Shown: positions 28,134-36,751, counted from the first letter of the stretch. The stretch: DNA of 64,000 nt from Candidatus Synechococcus calcipolaris G9 (GCF_029582805.1 NZ_JAKKUT010000002.1:372001-436000); one strand, 5' to 3'. Notes: generated by a model not told the origin, from the sequence alone. Numbers and translations are program-made.

Positions 28134-28717
28134 AGGAGATATAACGTCAATAAATAAATAACACTAAAGCCTTACCATTGTAGCGGCACAGTTCCCAGGA
28201 TTTGACATCAAGCATGAAAGTTGGCGATCGCCCCAATGAGTCATCACCCTAGCAAACGTCCTGGAAAAGTTCATTAATATAGATGAAAACTTCGATTAAG
28301 AAACACTACGAAAATGCTACAAAATTTAATATTTTCAATTCTCTAGAAATCACCCTAATCCGTGCAAATACCGAGGTTAACCATCGATTTAGTCACTAGG
28401 ATTAAGGAATAGTAACGCAATTACTACATTCAGTAACGTTTTAGTGCTTTTGACCGGGGTGATCGGCAATGATAAAGGAATAGATGGAATTCTAAGGTTC
28501 AAGGAATGGGCTTGTCTGCTGTTTAAGCCAATCTAGTTAAGTCAATCTAGAGTTGGGACAGTCTTTGCCAGTTTGTAACTAATTGTCACAGATACCATGT
28601 CAGAAAACAGAGATTACGAGCTGCCCTGAAAATTTCCAATTTGTTTCTGATTTAACAAAAGCTCTATGGCTTATTTTCTAAATTTACCCCTGAGTTCAGT
28701 ATGAGTGGAGTACCCTA
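28134..28717 (+). promoter_or_regulatory. Long upstream region of the PAP-type operon
   Basis: This 584-bp A/T-rich stretch has no credible coding frame. It separates aspS (minus) from the operon beginning at 28718 and must contain both promoters. Features seen are an HLR1-like site at 28572-28589, a palindrome AGTAA-CGCAA-TTACT at 28411-28425 and a nearby direct repeat AGTAACG at 28432. The length suggests a long leader or multiple control sites. A small RNA cannot be excluded. Confidence 0.55.
28572..28589 (-). promoter_or_regulatory. HLR1-like site (RpaB target) upstream of the PAP-type operon
   Basis: The minus strand reads GTGACAAT-TA-GTTACAAA. The HLR1 consensus is two (G/T)TTACA(T/A)(T/A) repeats spaced by 2 bases. 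Here the second repeat is perfect and the first has one mismatch. It is 129 bp before the first start codon. RpaB binds HLR1 to control high-light genes in cyanobacteria, which would suit an operon for photosystem II assembly. Confidence 0.5.
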
Positions 28718-29458
28718 ATGACCGTCGCAACATCTCGTCCCGCTGTTAAAACCCCCGGTGGCGATCGCCACGCCCTTGAGCATATCCTGCGCCAAAAGTA
28801 TCCCCAACGGCATCACCACTACTCCCTATGGGATTTCTTCAACTTTGACAGTGACAAAGGAACCTACACCGACTGGAACAAGGCCCGGAGCGTGTTTGTC
28901 ACCGAAGACTTTATTATTGGCTTAATTGAAGGTCTAGAAGAAGAAGTGGGCCCCGCCTCCGGTGTGGTCATGTACAAAATTGGCGAAGAATGGGGTCGTC
29001 GGGATGCGGAGTTTTTCCAAAAATGGTTTCCCCAGGAATACGGCTATGAGCAGGGCATTCGCCAAATGCGCTTACCCTACGTTCTCGAAGCCTGGTGGTG
29101 GCCCTGTACCTCCCAGGGATGGGGGAACTGGGAAGTAGACCTGAGTGAGCAAAAACATGGGTTTATGTTCATCAACATTTTTGACTCAGTGGTAGCCCGT
29201 ACCCTAGGGGATGTGGGGCGGCCCGTCTGTCACCTCTACGCTGGTTTGTTTGCGGGCTTTTTCACTGGCCTCGTCCAAAAGAATCTGAGTTGCATTGAAA
29301 TTCAGTGCTATGCCATGGGAGAAACCTACTGTAAGTTCCTCCTGGGTAAACAGGATCGGATTGATGCCGCATCCTTCTGGCAAAACGAAGGGGCCACCGC
29401 CCGGGATATTGAAAAACGGCTCCGCAGTGGGGATTTCATCAATGAAAAACGGAAGTAA
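28718..29458 (+). CDS. V4R-domain protein, Slr0144-type, PSII assembly operon
   Basis: The 246-residue protein matches the first gene of the slr0144-slr0152 (photosystem II assembly proficiency, PAP) operon of Synechocystis. It contains a V4R domain (about 90-225), an alpha/beta fold shared with bacteriochlorophyll-synthesis and small-ligand proteins, ending in SCIEIQCYAMGETYCKFLLG. The N-terminal LRQKYPQRHHHYSLWDFFNF and WWWPCTSQGWGNWEVDLSEQ are aromatic-rich. Its exact role is not established; mutants of the operon in Synechocystis assemble PSII less well. The stop overlaps the next gene by 17 bp. Confidence 0.85.
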   Translation: MTVATSRPAVKTPGGDRHALEHILRQKYPQRHHHYSLWDFFNFDSDKGTYTDWNKARSVFVTEDFIIGLIEGLEEEVGPASGVVMYKIGEEWGRRDAEFFQKWFPQEYGYEQGIRQMRLPYVLEAWWWPCTSQGWGNWEVDLSEQKHGFMFINIFDSVVARTLGDVGRPVCHLYAGLFAGFFTGLVQKNLSCIEIQCYAMGETYCKFLLGKQDRIDAASFWQNEGATARDIEKRLRSGDFINEKRK

Positions 29459-30020
29459 TTGGCAACTCCAACCCGTTGGCCAGTTCTTTGAAGAGTTAAA
29501 TTGGCTGGGACTGATCCAGTCGGTGACTCCCCATCAACCGGCGGCTATGACCGTCAACTGGCGATCGCTGGCGGTGGATGAATTTTTGCAACAGGTGAAC
29601 TGGGATGGAATTGCCCGTCCGGCCCTATCGGCCCACACCGCCGTTCCCATTCCCGATTCCTGGGCCCTGTATTCCGTTACCGACTTTTTTGAGGGGGTGA
29701 ACTGGCAAGGTCTACAGGTGATTCTGCCCCCAACGGCTGCGGTCCCCGAACCCGAATCTGCTGCGGCCCCACCGATTCCCCTGACCTGGAAATCCTGGCC
29801 CGTGGAGTCCTTCTTTGATCGACTTAACTGGAACGGTGACATTACAGGGATTGTGCCCTTGGGGGAAACCACATCCCTATGGCGATTGTCAGTGACGGAT
29901 TTTTCCCGAGGCATTGTTTGGGAAGGCCGCCGGGCGATCGCCCACGTAGAAGCCCCCCCGGAACAGCCCACCCCAGCGGATGACACCCTGACCCTGACGG
30001 ATCTATCGGGATTGTTTTAA
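29442..30020 (+). CDS. Slr0145-like protein with five F-F-x3-N-W-x-G motif repeats
   Basis: The 192-residue protein starts at ATG 29442, inside the end of the Slr0144-type gene, indicating coupled translation. It carries five spaced copies of a motif: VGQFFEELNWLGL, VDEFLQQVNWDGI, VTDFFEGVNWQGL, VESFFDRLNWNGD and VTDFSRGIVWEGR. The linkers between them are rich in Pro and Ala. There is no signal peptide and no Cys. Position and order match slr0145, but the motif array is described here from sequence. It looks like a set of short docking helices for one kind of partner. That function is inference. Confidence 0.75.
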   Translation: MKNGSNWQLQPVGQFFEELNWLGLIQSVTPHQPAAMTVNWRSLAVDEFLQQVNWDGIARPALSAHTAVPIPDSWALYSVTDFFEGVNWQGLQVILPPTAAVPEPESAAAPPIPLTWKSWPVESFFDRLNWNGDITGIVPLGETTSLWRLSVTDFSRGIVWEGRRAIAHVEAPPEQPTPADDTLTLTDLSGLF

Positions 30021-30079
30021 TTGTTTTGCAACGTTTTGCCACTATATATCCTTGACCTTCCTATCTTGAGGAGACCTCC

Positions 30080-30562
30080 ATGCACCCTGATTTAAGTAAT
30101 CTTTTCTACAAAGCCGAAGATCATTACCTGAGCAATGTGGACATAAAAGTCTTTCGCCACCATGCGGAATCCCTGCAACAGCGACTCGCCACCTACGAAC
30201 TCCTCCGCGATCGCGAGTTAGAAATTTTCCAGCCCGTGGCCGATCGCTTCCAAAAAAACCATCCCATTGAAAATCCAGTGGTTCTAGAGCAAGTAATCAA
30301 ACAGGGGATTACCCTGCTCCGCTATGCCGCCATGGCCATGCTGCTCAACAATCCAGAATTTTTACAACATCGGGTTTTAGAATGGCTCACCGAAAAAGTC
30401 AATGCCCACCAGACCCAAGCCCTGATCACAGATTTACACGAATTGCTCCAGGCACGTCTGAAGGAACTACTCACGGATAAAGAACTGGACTTGATTCTGC
30501 CCCTCCTCGATCAGAGTCAGGCCACCTTGGTCGGTGTGCAACCCTTGGTGTCCGTCCAGTAG
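30080..30562 (+). CDS. Slr0146-like protein of the PAP-type operon
   Basis: A 160-residue, mostly helical, soluble protein (MHPDLSNLFYKAEDHYLSN, VFRHHAESLQQRLATYELLR, AAMAMLLNNPEFLQHRVLEW). An AGGAGA ribosome-binding site lies 6-7 bases before the ATG. Its place between the Slr0145- and V4R-type genes matches slr0146 of Synechocystis. The helical pattern with conserved Tyr/Arg faces resembles a phycobilisome- or allophycocyanin-like helical bundle only loosely, so no function is assigned beyond the operon link to PSII assembly. Confidence 0.7.
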   Translation: MHPDLSNLFYKAEDHYLSNVDIKVFRHHAESLQQRLATYELLRDRELEIFQPVADRFQKNHPIENPVVLEQVIKQGITLLRYAAMAMLLNNPEFLQHRVLEWLTEKVNAHQTQALITDLHELLQARLKELLTDKELDLILPLLDQSQATLVGVQPLVSVQ

Positions 30563-30625
30563 TTTCCCTCAACCCTATTGCCCTCGATCTTATTTACAAA
30601 CGTGCCTATCCCTTAGGAGTAATGT

Positions 30626-31303
30626 ATGATTTCCGTTGCTGATCTCATTAAAGAGCCGGTCTTACCCGGTAACTACTTTGCCTTTGATGCCTATGTCCAG
30701 GGGGACTTTGAAACGGGTCTGCTGGAAAACCGCCAAGGCTCCCGTTTAGTTGCTCTCCCCGACGTACTACTGGAATCCATTTATGCGGGTTTGGATCAAG
30801 AAGTGGGGCAAGCCACCGGCATTGTCCTATTTAACTGTGGTCGCTGGTGGGGAAAAAACTTTTATCGTCGTTTTGTCCAGGAAGTGAGCGACTATTACCA
30901 ACGGCCCCTGGCGGAAATGGAAATGGTTGAATTTTTGCAATGCTTCAAGGAATGCTGGAAGACCCACGGTTGGGGTACAGTGGATCTAGACATTAACTAT
31001 TATCAGCAGGGCTTTTTGGTCGTCAACACCTGGCAGTCTGCCTTTGCCGCCGCCGCTCCCCAAGGTACGGGTCAACCCCAGTGCTATGCTGAAGCCGGGA
31101 TTCTAGAGTCCTTCTTTGGCCAACTCACGGGTCGGGATTTACACTGTGTTCAAACGGCCTGTGAGTCCCTAGGGGCCAAGTCCAACACCTTTGTCCTTGG
31201 CTTGCGCGATCGCGTGGAAGCGGCAAAAGCTTGGCAACAGGAAGGTCAGGATCACGACACCATTATGGAACGGCTCTGTAATGCCCAACCCCCTGCCAAG
31301 TAA
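30626..31303 (+). CDS. Second V4R-domain protein, Slr0147-type
   Basis: The 225-residue paralogue of the operon's first gene has the V4R features GLDQEVGQATGIVLFNCGRW, FLQCFKECWKTHGWGTVDLD, and the C-terminal DLHCVQTACESLGAKSNTFV. The N-terminus (MISVADLIKEPVLPGNYFAF) differs from the Slr0144-type protein. Two V4R proteins in one operon suggest a heterodimer or two steps with a related ligand. A role in pigment handling is an inference from the domain's link to tetrapyrrole proteins. An AGGAG site precedes the ATG. Confidence 0.82.
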   Translation: MISVADLIKEPVLPGNYFAFDAYVQGDFETGLLENRQGSRLVALPDVLLESIYAGLDQEVGQATGIVLFNCGRWWGKNFYRRFVQEVSDYYQRPLAEMEMVEFLQCFKECWKTHGWGTVDLDINYYQQGFLVVNTWQSAFAAAAPQGTGQPQCYAEAGILESFFGQLTGRDLHCVQTACESLGAKSNTFVLGLRDRVEAAKAWQQEGQDHDTIMERLCNAQPPAK

Positions 31304-31335
31304 ACCATAGGATTCAAACAAGGAGTGATGTCATC

Positions 31336-31818
31336 GTGGCTAAAGTCGTCAAATTGGAACCCATTTCCCGGGAAGCAACCATTAATACCAATGACAACCT
31401 ACTTTCAGCCCTCCTTGACACTGAACTCCATGTCTTAAAAGAGTGTGGTGGCCGGGGATTATGTGCCACCTGCCACGTCTATATCACCGAAGGGATGGAG
31501 AGCCTATCCCCCATCAGCAAACGGGAACAGCGCACCCTAGAGGTAATTACCACCTGTAATGCCAACTCCCGTCTTGCCTGCCAGGCGCGGGTCATGGGGA
31601 CTGGAGTGGTGGTTGAACTACCGTCGGGGATGTATGTCAATGCCGTGGATGACATTGAGTCCCTGATTGGCCGGCGGGCAGAGCAAAATATTCTCCATCC
31701 CCTAGACGGTCGTATTTTAGTGGAAGAGGGGAAACTGATCACCCGCAGTATGATTACCCAGCTTCAGGATACCCAGGCTCAGGCAGGGGAATACTTGGCC
31801 AATACCACTGAGGCCTAG
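31336..31818 (+). CDS. 2Fe-2S ferredoxin, Slr0148-type
   Basis: The 160-residue protein starts with GTG at 31336, with AGGAG 10 bases upstream. The N-terminal about 95 residues are a 2Fe-2S ferredoxin: CGGRGLCATC gives C-x5-C-x2-C, with the fourth ligand likely in SRLACQARV. The C-terminal about 65 residues (DDIESLIGRRAEQNILHPLD) are an extension seen in Slr0148-like proteins. It probably supplies or senses electrons in the thylakoid context of the operon. The Synechocystis operon has two ferredoxin genes (slr0148 and slr0150); here only one is present. Confidence 0.85.
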   Translation: MAKVVKLEPISREATINTNDNLLSALLDTELHVLKECGGRGLCATCHVYITEGMESLSPISKREQRTLEVITTCNANSRLACQARVMGTGVVVELPSGMYVNAVDDIESLIGRRAEQNILHPLDGRILVEEGKLITRSMITQLQDTQAQAGEYLANTTEA

Positions 31819-31895
31819 GCAGACTCTAACCTCACAACCTGCACCAACCTGCACCAAAATATTGAGATTTAAGAATTTTTAGGGAGATTGTTATT

Positions 31896-32729
31896 ATGCA
31901 TGAACTAGAACTACTGGATGACAGCAATGCTGACGTTCCCAATCATAGCGAGAGTAAACCCGCAAAATCCACTTCCAGCGGCGGCCTAGAACCCCTAGAA
32001 TTGGCAGCCACGGTCATTGCCCTGGGAACCTCTGTGGCGGCGGCGGTGACGCAGCAGGTTTTGCTCAGTGCGATCGCCACCATTCCCCTTTCGGCAGCGG
32101 TGGGTTTGAATCTTCTTAGTCGGCGACGGTTGGCGGCTCTATTAAGCCAAAACCATGATCAGGCGATCGCGGCATTAATGGAGAGTCAAGCTGTACAGCA
32201 GTCCAAACTCGCGGGATTAATGCTCAACCTCACGGAAACCCAGGATCAAGTGCTGGACATCCAGGGACAGGTCTCAGAATTAAACCGGGGGACTCGGGAT
32301 CTCCACGACTACACCCGGATTTTAGATACGGAGCAGAAGCAAATTGAAGAAGTCTTAGGCTGTCTGCGGGAAATTGAGAAAAGTACCCAGGTGATCCAGT
32401 CGGATCCCAGCCATGCCAAGGCCTACTACAATCGCGGCCTCACCCATCAACGCCTAGGGGATGCGGAAGCCTCCGTTGTGGACTACACCGAAGCCATTCG
32501 GGTGAATGATTCCTACGCCAAGGCCTTCCATAATCGGGGCGTGGCCCGCTCAACCATCGGCGATCGCAAGGGAGCCGTAGAAGATTTACGGGTAGCCGCT
32601 AAGCTGTTCTTTGACCAAGGGGATATTGGTAGCTATCAACGGGCCCGGGATTTAGCCAAGCGCATCCACGAATTGGGCGGTGGCGATGCCAATCAAAAAG
32701 AAGTTCCTCTGGAACTGCTCTTTTCCTAG
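31896..32729 (+). CDS. Membrane-anchored TPR protein, Slr0151-type
   Basis: The 277-residue protein has an acidic N-terminus, then hydrophobic stretches (LAATVIALGTSVAAAVTQQV and LLSAIATIPLSAAVGLNLL, about residues 36-83) likely to be membrane helices, a coiled-coil-like helix (about 90-160), and two TPR units (AKAYYNRGLTHQRLGDAEAS and AKAFHNRGVARSTIGDRKGA). In Synechocystis, Slr0151 helps PSII assembly and repair and binds CP43 and D1; this is transferred by position and architecture. AGGGAG lies 11 bases before the ATG. slr0149 and slr0150 equivalents are absent between this gene and the ferredoxin gene. Confidence 0.8.
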   Translation: MHELELLDDSNADVPNHSESKPAKSTSSGGLEPLELAATVIALGTSVAAAVTQQVLLSAIATIPLSAAVGLNLLSRRRLAALLSQNHDQAIAALMESQAVQQSKLAGLMLNLTETQDQVLDIQGQVSELNRGTRDLHDYTRILDTEQKQIEEVLGCLREIEKSTQVIQSDPSHAKAYYNRGLTHQRLGDAEASVVDYTEAIRVNDSYAKAFHNRGVARSTIGDRKGAVEDLRVAAKLFFDQGDIGSYQRARDLAKRIHELGGGDANQKEVPLELLFS

Positions 32730-32826
32730 GGGGTGTGTTAAGCTCAGATTCCCTCGATTAAATTAATCTTTAATCCTTTCTGTTCCTCTCCTTTGCGCGA
32801 GTTGAGTTCAAGTGAGCTAGCTTTAT

Positions 32827-34620
32827 TTGCCGGTCTATCGTTACACCTCTCGTTATCGCCTGATCGATCTGGCGGGGCAGGGCCAGTACGGCCATGTCTA
32901 CGTTGCCGTGAATCGACAGACCAGTCAGATTGTTGCCTTTAAGGTTCTCAATCCCCAGTTGTTACCCACTCGCGGCTTTTTACGGGAGTTAAATTTTCTG
33001 CTCACCCTCCACCATCCCCATGTGGTGAGCTGTGATTCCATTGACTACCTCAGCGATCGCCGCACCGGAAAATCTAAAGAACGTCACCGCTGTTTGGTGA
33101 TGGATTACTGTGTGGGTGGAAATCTGCGGGCCCTACTGGAGCAGGAGGGGGTATTGCCCCTACGCCTCGCGCTCCAATTCACCCTGGATATTTTGTCTGC
33201 CCTAGACTACGCCCACCAGCGTGGCATTATCCACTGTGATCTCAAGCCAGAAAATATTTTATTGCAGCCTACAGCCCAGGGGTGGCAAGCCCAGGTGTCT
33301 GATTTTGGCGTTGCTCGTCTCATTGAAGATAAGGACAGTTCTGGACACACCGGCTCTCCCGCCTACATGGCCCCGGAACGATTTTATGGCCAGGCGATTC
33401 CCGTCTCGGATCTCTATGCCGTAGGGATTTTACTCTATGAAATGGTGATTGGCAGCCGTCCCTTTTCCGGTACACCGGCAGAGTTGATGTCGGCCCATAT
33501 TAGTAAGCCCTTTAAGATGCCCAGTGCCCTGCCCATCCTGCTCAAATCGCTCTTGAACAAGGCCCTTGATAAGTTACCCCAACGTCGCTTCCAGAGTGCG
33601 GCAGCCATGGCAAAGCCAGTGGAACTCCTTTTGGATATTATCCAGGCGGATCCGCAATACGTTGATCAAAACCATCTTCTCCTGTATGAACCCCAATGGC
33701 ATTGGCCCGAAAGCTGGTTTCCCGTAGGAGACATCACCTTATCGGCAGCGGTGACACTGTTAACCCAGAACAGGGAATGGGTGTATGGGGCCCTGGGCGA
33801 TCGCCTATGGGCCTGGCGGAGTAATCGGGATGATTCTATTTCCAGCCGCGAATGGCAATTACCGGGGGAGATCATTCACCTCTGTGCTGGGACCATGGGC
33901 TGTTGGCTCACGATTAATACCAGTCCTGTTCAACTCTGTTGGCTAGACGAGGGCTTAATTCCCCTCCCCAATGTCCTGCGTCCCCCCCAGAACACCCATG
34001 TGGCCATTGATCTTAGTGGTTACTGGTGTATTCAGGCCCACCAGGAAAACGATACCGTGGCTCTCAATCTCCAGTCCCTTGGGGGAAACTATGCCACCCA
34101 CCTCAACCTTGACCTTGCCCCTGGGGAAATTCTGACAACGGCGATTGCTCTGAATCAACGCTATGGGTTGGTCGTCACCCGCCATCCACCCCCCCTTGCC
34201 ACCGGATTATATTTATTTAACCGCAAGGGGCAAAAGATTCTTGATACCCGTTTGCCCTTTGGCCTGTGCGGCTTGACCCCTGCTATTGCCAACCCCTGGA
34301 CACTCTTTGCCTGGGAAGATCGGGCAACGCCCATTTTATTAATTCTCTATTTGCGGCCCTGGCGTATTCAGCGGATCGCCCTTAACTTTAGACCGGAGCA
34401 TATTTGTCCAACCCCTTGGGGCTGCATTGTTGCCAACGACCATCGCATCACCTTACTTACGACCAATGGGGAAATTATCGGTGGGCTAAATGCCATTGAT
34501 CCCATCCTGGGAATTGCCTTCAGCGGCGATCGCCAGTTGTGGCTAATGACCCAGGGAAACCCAGATATTCATCTCCAATGGCTAGATATTACTGACCTGA
34601 ATCTAGATTTTATTTTCTAG
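32827..34620 (+). CDS. spkG: Ser/Thr protein kinase with C-terminal propeller-like region, SpkG-type
   Basis: The 597-residue protein ends the PAP-type operon, matching slr0152 (spkG). The kinase domain (about 8-270) shows the Gly loop LAGQGQYGHVYV, Lys in IVAFKVL, catalytic HCDLKPENIL, DFGVARL and YMAPERF. The catalytic loop has HCD rather than HRD. The C-terminal 300 residues are beta-rich with repeated W and short sheet segments, like a WD- or propeller-type sensor, but no clear repeat unit was counted. Translation must begin at TTG 32827 or nearby, because an in-frame TAG lies 9 bases upstream and there is no ATG before the kinase core. Confidence 0.85.
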   Translation: MPVYRYTSRYRLIDLAGQGQYGHVYVAVNRQTSQIVAFKVLNPQLLPTRGFLRELNFLLTLHHPHVVSCDSIDYLSDRRTGKSKERHRCLVMDYCVGGNLRALLEQEGVLPLRLALQFTLDILSALDYAHQRGIIHCDLKPENILLQPTAQGWQAQVSDFGVARLIEDKDSSGHTGSPAYMAPERFYGQAIPVSDLYAVGILLYEMVIGSRPFSGTPAELMSAHISKPFKMPSALPILLKSLLNKALDKLPQRRFQSAAAMAKPVELLLDIIQADPQYVDQNHLLLYEPQWHWPESWFPVGDITLSAAVTLLTQNREWVYGALGDRLWAWRSNRDDSISSREWQLPGEIIHLCAGTMGCWLTINTSPVQLCWLDEGLIPLPNVLRPPQNTHVAIDLSGYWCIQAHQENDTVALNLQSLGGNYATHLNLDLAPGEILTTAIALNQRYGLVVTRHPPPLATGLYLFNRKGQKILDTRLPFGLCGLTPAIANPWTLFAWEDRATPILLILYLRPWRIQRIALNFRPEHICPTPWGCIVANDHRITLLTTNGEIIGGLNAIDPILGIAFSGDRQLWLMTQGNPDIHLQWLDITDLNLDFIF

Positions 34621-34636
34621 TAAGTATTTTAGTCAA

Positions 34637-35356
34637 TTATTGACCGTTACCATTTTGTTCATTTTTGCGACGTGGCTGGTTATGTTGTTTGCCTTCCCCC
34701 GCTTCACTGGCCTGAATCACCCGCTTCTTGACTGGCGTTGCTGGATTTCCCACATAAATCGTCATTGCCTCTAGGGAGCGCAGAGCCACACTACCTAAAC
34801 TTAAAATAGCCCCCTGGCCAACCGTTACCCCCGGGCCGACGATCGCCCGGGCTGCTACCCAACTTTCCGATTCCAGGACAATGGGCCCCAATCGCAACGA
34901 AAAATGGGGATCCGACCAATCATGATTGCCGGTGCAAAGGTAGGCATTCTGGGAAATACAGACGTGATCACCAATGGTTACAGCGGCAATATTATCAATC
35001 CAAACCTGTTCCCCTAACCAGCAATGATCTCCCACCGTCAACCGCCAGGGAAATTTCACCTGTAGGCCGGGCTTAATCCGTACCCCTTGCCCTAGTTTTG
35101 CCCCAAACCAGCGAAGAATCTGTACCTTCAGCCCTGAAAAAGGAAGGAGAGAACTTTTAATCACGGGAGAGCCGATGTAATACCAGAGCAATTGTTGCCA
35201 CAGGGGTGCCCCAGGCCCATAGTCGCCTAGGCTGTATTGGTCTAAATGAACACCCGATTCTAGGCTGGGGGAAACTGGGGAATGGAGCATATCAACCGGC
35301 CGACATTCCTGAGAATCCATCGATTGCAAAAAATTAAAAGGGGGTTCCAGTGTCAT
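34637..35356 (-). CDS. Hexapeptide acetyltransferase (WcaF/HpsU-like)
   Basis: The protein has 239 residues from ATG 35356, chosen over an upstream start at 35470 that would overlap the divergent glycosyltransferase gene. The left-handed beta-helix is visible as hexapeptide turns: GQGVRIKPGLQVKFPWRLTV, GDHCWLGEQVWIDNIAAVTI, GDHVCISQNAYLCTGNHDWS and WVAARAIVGPGVTVGQGAIL. It resembles WcaF-type transferases that add acetyl groups to exopolysaccharide sugars; cyanobacterial versions are annotated as hormogonium-polysaccharide acetyltransferase HpsU. The neighbouring glycosyltransferase supports a polysaccharide role. A Gln/Asn/Lys-rich C-terminal tail is present. Confidence 0.85.
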   Translation of the reverse strand: MTLEPPFNFLQSMDSQECRPVDMLHSPVSPSLESGVHLDQYSLGDYGPGAPLWQQLLWYYIGSPVIKSSLLPFSGLKVQILRWFGAKLGQGVRIKPGLQVKFPWRLTVGDHCWLGEQVWIDNIAAVTIGDHVCISQNAYLCTGNHDWSDPHFSLRLGPIVLESESWVAARAIVGPGVTVGQGAILSLGSVALRSLEAMTIYVGNPATPVKKRVIQASEAGEGKQHNQPRRKNEQNGNGQ

Positions 35357-35449
35357 CGAAAAACTATTCCTAGGACTTGTAAAATCATATAGCAGTTTCT
35401 TTTTCAGGGAATCATACTCTGAAATAGATGTATAGCAAACAGGTGCCAG

Positions 35450-36706
35450 TTGATTAACCCTCCCCCACAACCTGAGCTAGGTATAAACTTTAGTGTGGCA
35501 CTCTTGGGTGCTCGCTTGGACTATGCCGTACCTCGTATTCTCTATCACCAGGGGCAATTAGCGCGACTATTCACGGATTTTTGTGGCAATAAGGGACTCT
35601 TGAAGGCAGCCCATGGGATCCCCTATCTGAAACACCATCCTGCCCTCGCCCGGTTACGGAGTCGCATAGTCCCAGATATTCCCGGCGATCGCATCGAGCA
35701 TTTTCCCAAATTTGGCCTAGAGTACGCCCAACGGCTGCGTCGCGTCACAACTATCTCCGAGAAGATGCAGACCTACCTCTGGAGTAGTCAAACTTTTTGT
35801 GAACTCATTCTCAAGCGAGGAATCTCCAGCCCAGGCTTATACGTCTATAATTCGGCGGGACTGGAACTGTTAGAGTGGTCGCGCGGGCAAGCGGGTCATA
35901 TCACGGTTCTCGAACAAACAATTGCCCCCAAATACCTGCACATGGAACTCTTTGATGAAGAGTGGCAACGACACCCTGATTGGGAGCCACGGGAATTAAA
36001 TTGTGCCGCTAGTGTGGCCTATGCAGAGCGGGAAGCCGCTGAATGGCAGTTAGCCGATCGCATTCTCTGTGGCTCTGAATTTGTGCGCCAGGGGATGATA
36101 GACTCCGGTGTGCCGGGCGATCGCATTAAGGTGGTTCCCTACGGCATTGATCCACGTTTCCGCTTACCGCCGCGAGAGGCCCATGATGGCCCCCTGCGGG
36201 TTCTCACCATTGGCACCGTGGGACTTCGTAAAGGGAGTCCCTACGTATTGGCTGCCGCCAAGGCCCTAAAAGGTCTAGCCACCTTTCGTCTGATTGGGCC
36301 AATCCAGGCCTCTAGCTCCGCCCAACAAGCCCTAGACCATGCCCTCGAGTTAGTGGGGCCTGTCCCCCGCCAGAATATTTTGGAGCACTATGCCTGGGCT
36401 GATGTCTTTTTACTGCCTTCCATTTGTGAAGGCTCGGCGGCGGTCACCTATGAAGCCCTGGCCTGTAGCTTACCCGTCATTACCACCCCTAACACCGGTT
36501 CCATCGTTGAAGATGGCATGAGTGGATATATTCTGCCGATTCGGGATGTGGATGGATTAGTGGAGCGAATTGAGTTTTTGGCCCGCCATCCAGAGGAGCG
36601 GCAAAGGTTAGCCCTGAATGCCCAACGACAGTCAGAACTGGGGACATGGCAGAGCTATCAACAGCGATTACTAGCGGCCCTAACGGGAATTTCCGGGGCA
36701 AGTTGA
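35450..36706 (+). CDS. Glycosyltransferase family 4 protein
   Basis: This 418-residue GT-B enzyme probably transfers a sugar to a surface polysaccharide. The C-terminal donor domain shows VLTIGTVGLRKGSPYVLAAA, YAWADVFLLPSICEGSAAVT and YEALACSLPVITTPNTGSIV, with the E-x7-E-like region around CEGSAAVTYEA. The N-terminal half is the acceptor domain with SEFVRQGMIDSGVPGDRIKV. The start is uncertain: TTG 35450 or GTG 35492 (VALLGARLDYAVPR); no early ATG exists. It is divergent from the acetyltransferase gene, so both may serve one exopolysaccharide. Confidence 0.85.
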   Translation: MINPPPQPELGINFSVALLGARLDYAVPRILYHQGQLARLFTDFCGNKGLLKAAHGIPYLKHHPALARLRSRIVPDIPGDRIEHFPKFGLEYAQRLRRVTTISEKMQTYLWSSQTFCELILKRGISSPGLYVYNSAGLELLEWSRGQAGHITVLEQTIAPKYLHMELFDEEWQRHPDWEPRELNCAASVAYAEREAAEWQLADRILCGSEFVRQGMIDSGVPGDRIKVVPYGIDPRFRLPPREAHDGPLRVLTIGTVGLRKGSPYVLAAAKALKGLATFRLIGPIQASSSAQQALDHALELVGPVPRQNILEHYAWADVFLLPSICEGSAAVTYEALACSLPVITTPNTGSIVEDGMSGYILPIRDVDGLVERIEFLARHPEERQRLALNAQRQSELGTWQSYQQRLLAALTGISGAS

Positions 36707-36751
36707 TCTTAATTAAATCAAATTACCCCCCAAGGTTATGGGTTATAGAGC

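Noticed and set aside
28411-28425. NtcA site in the PAP upstream region (GTAACGCAATTAC)
   Set aside because: The spacing between GTA and TAC is 7, not 8, and no -10 box sits at the expected distance.
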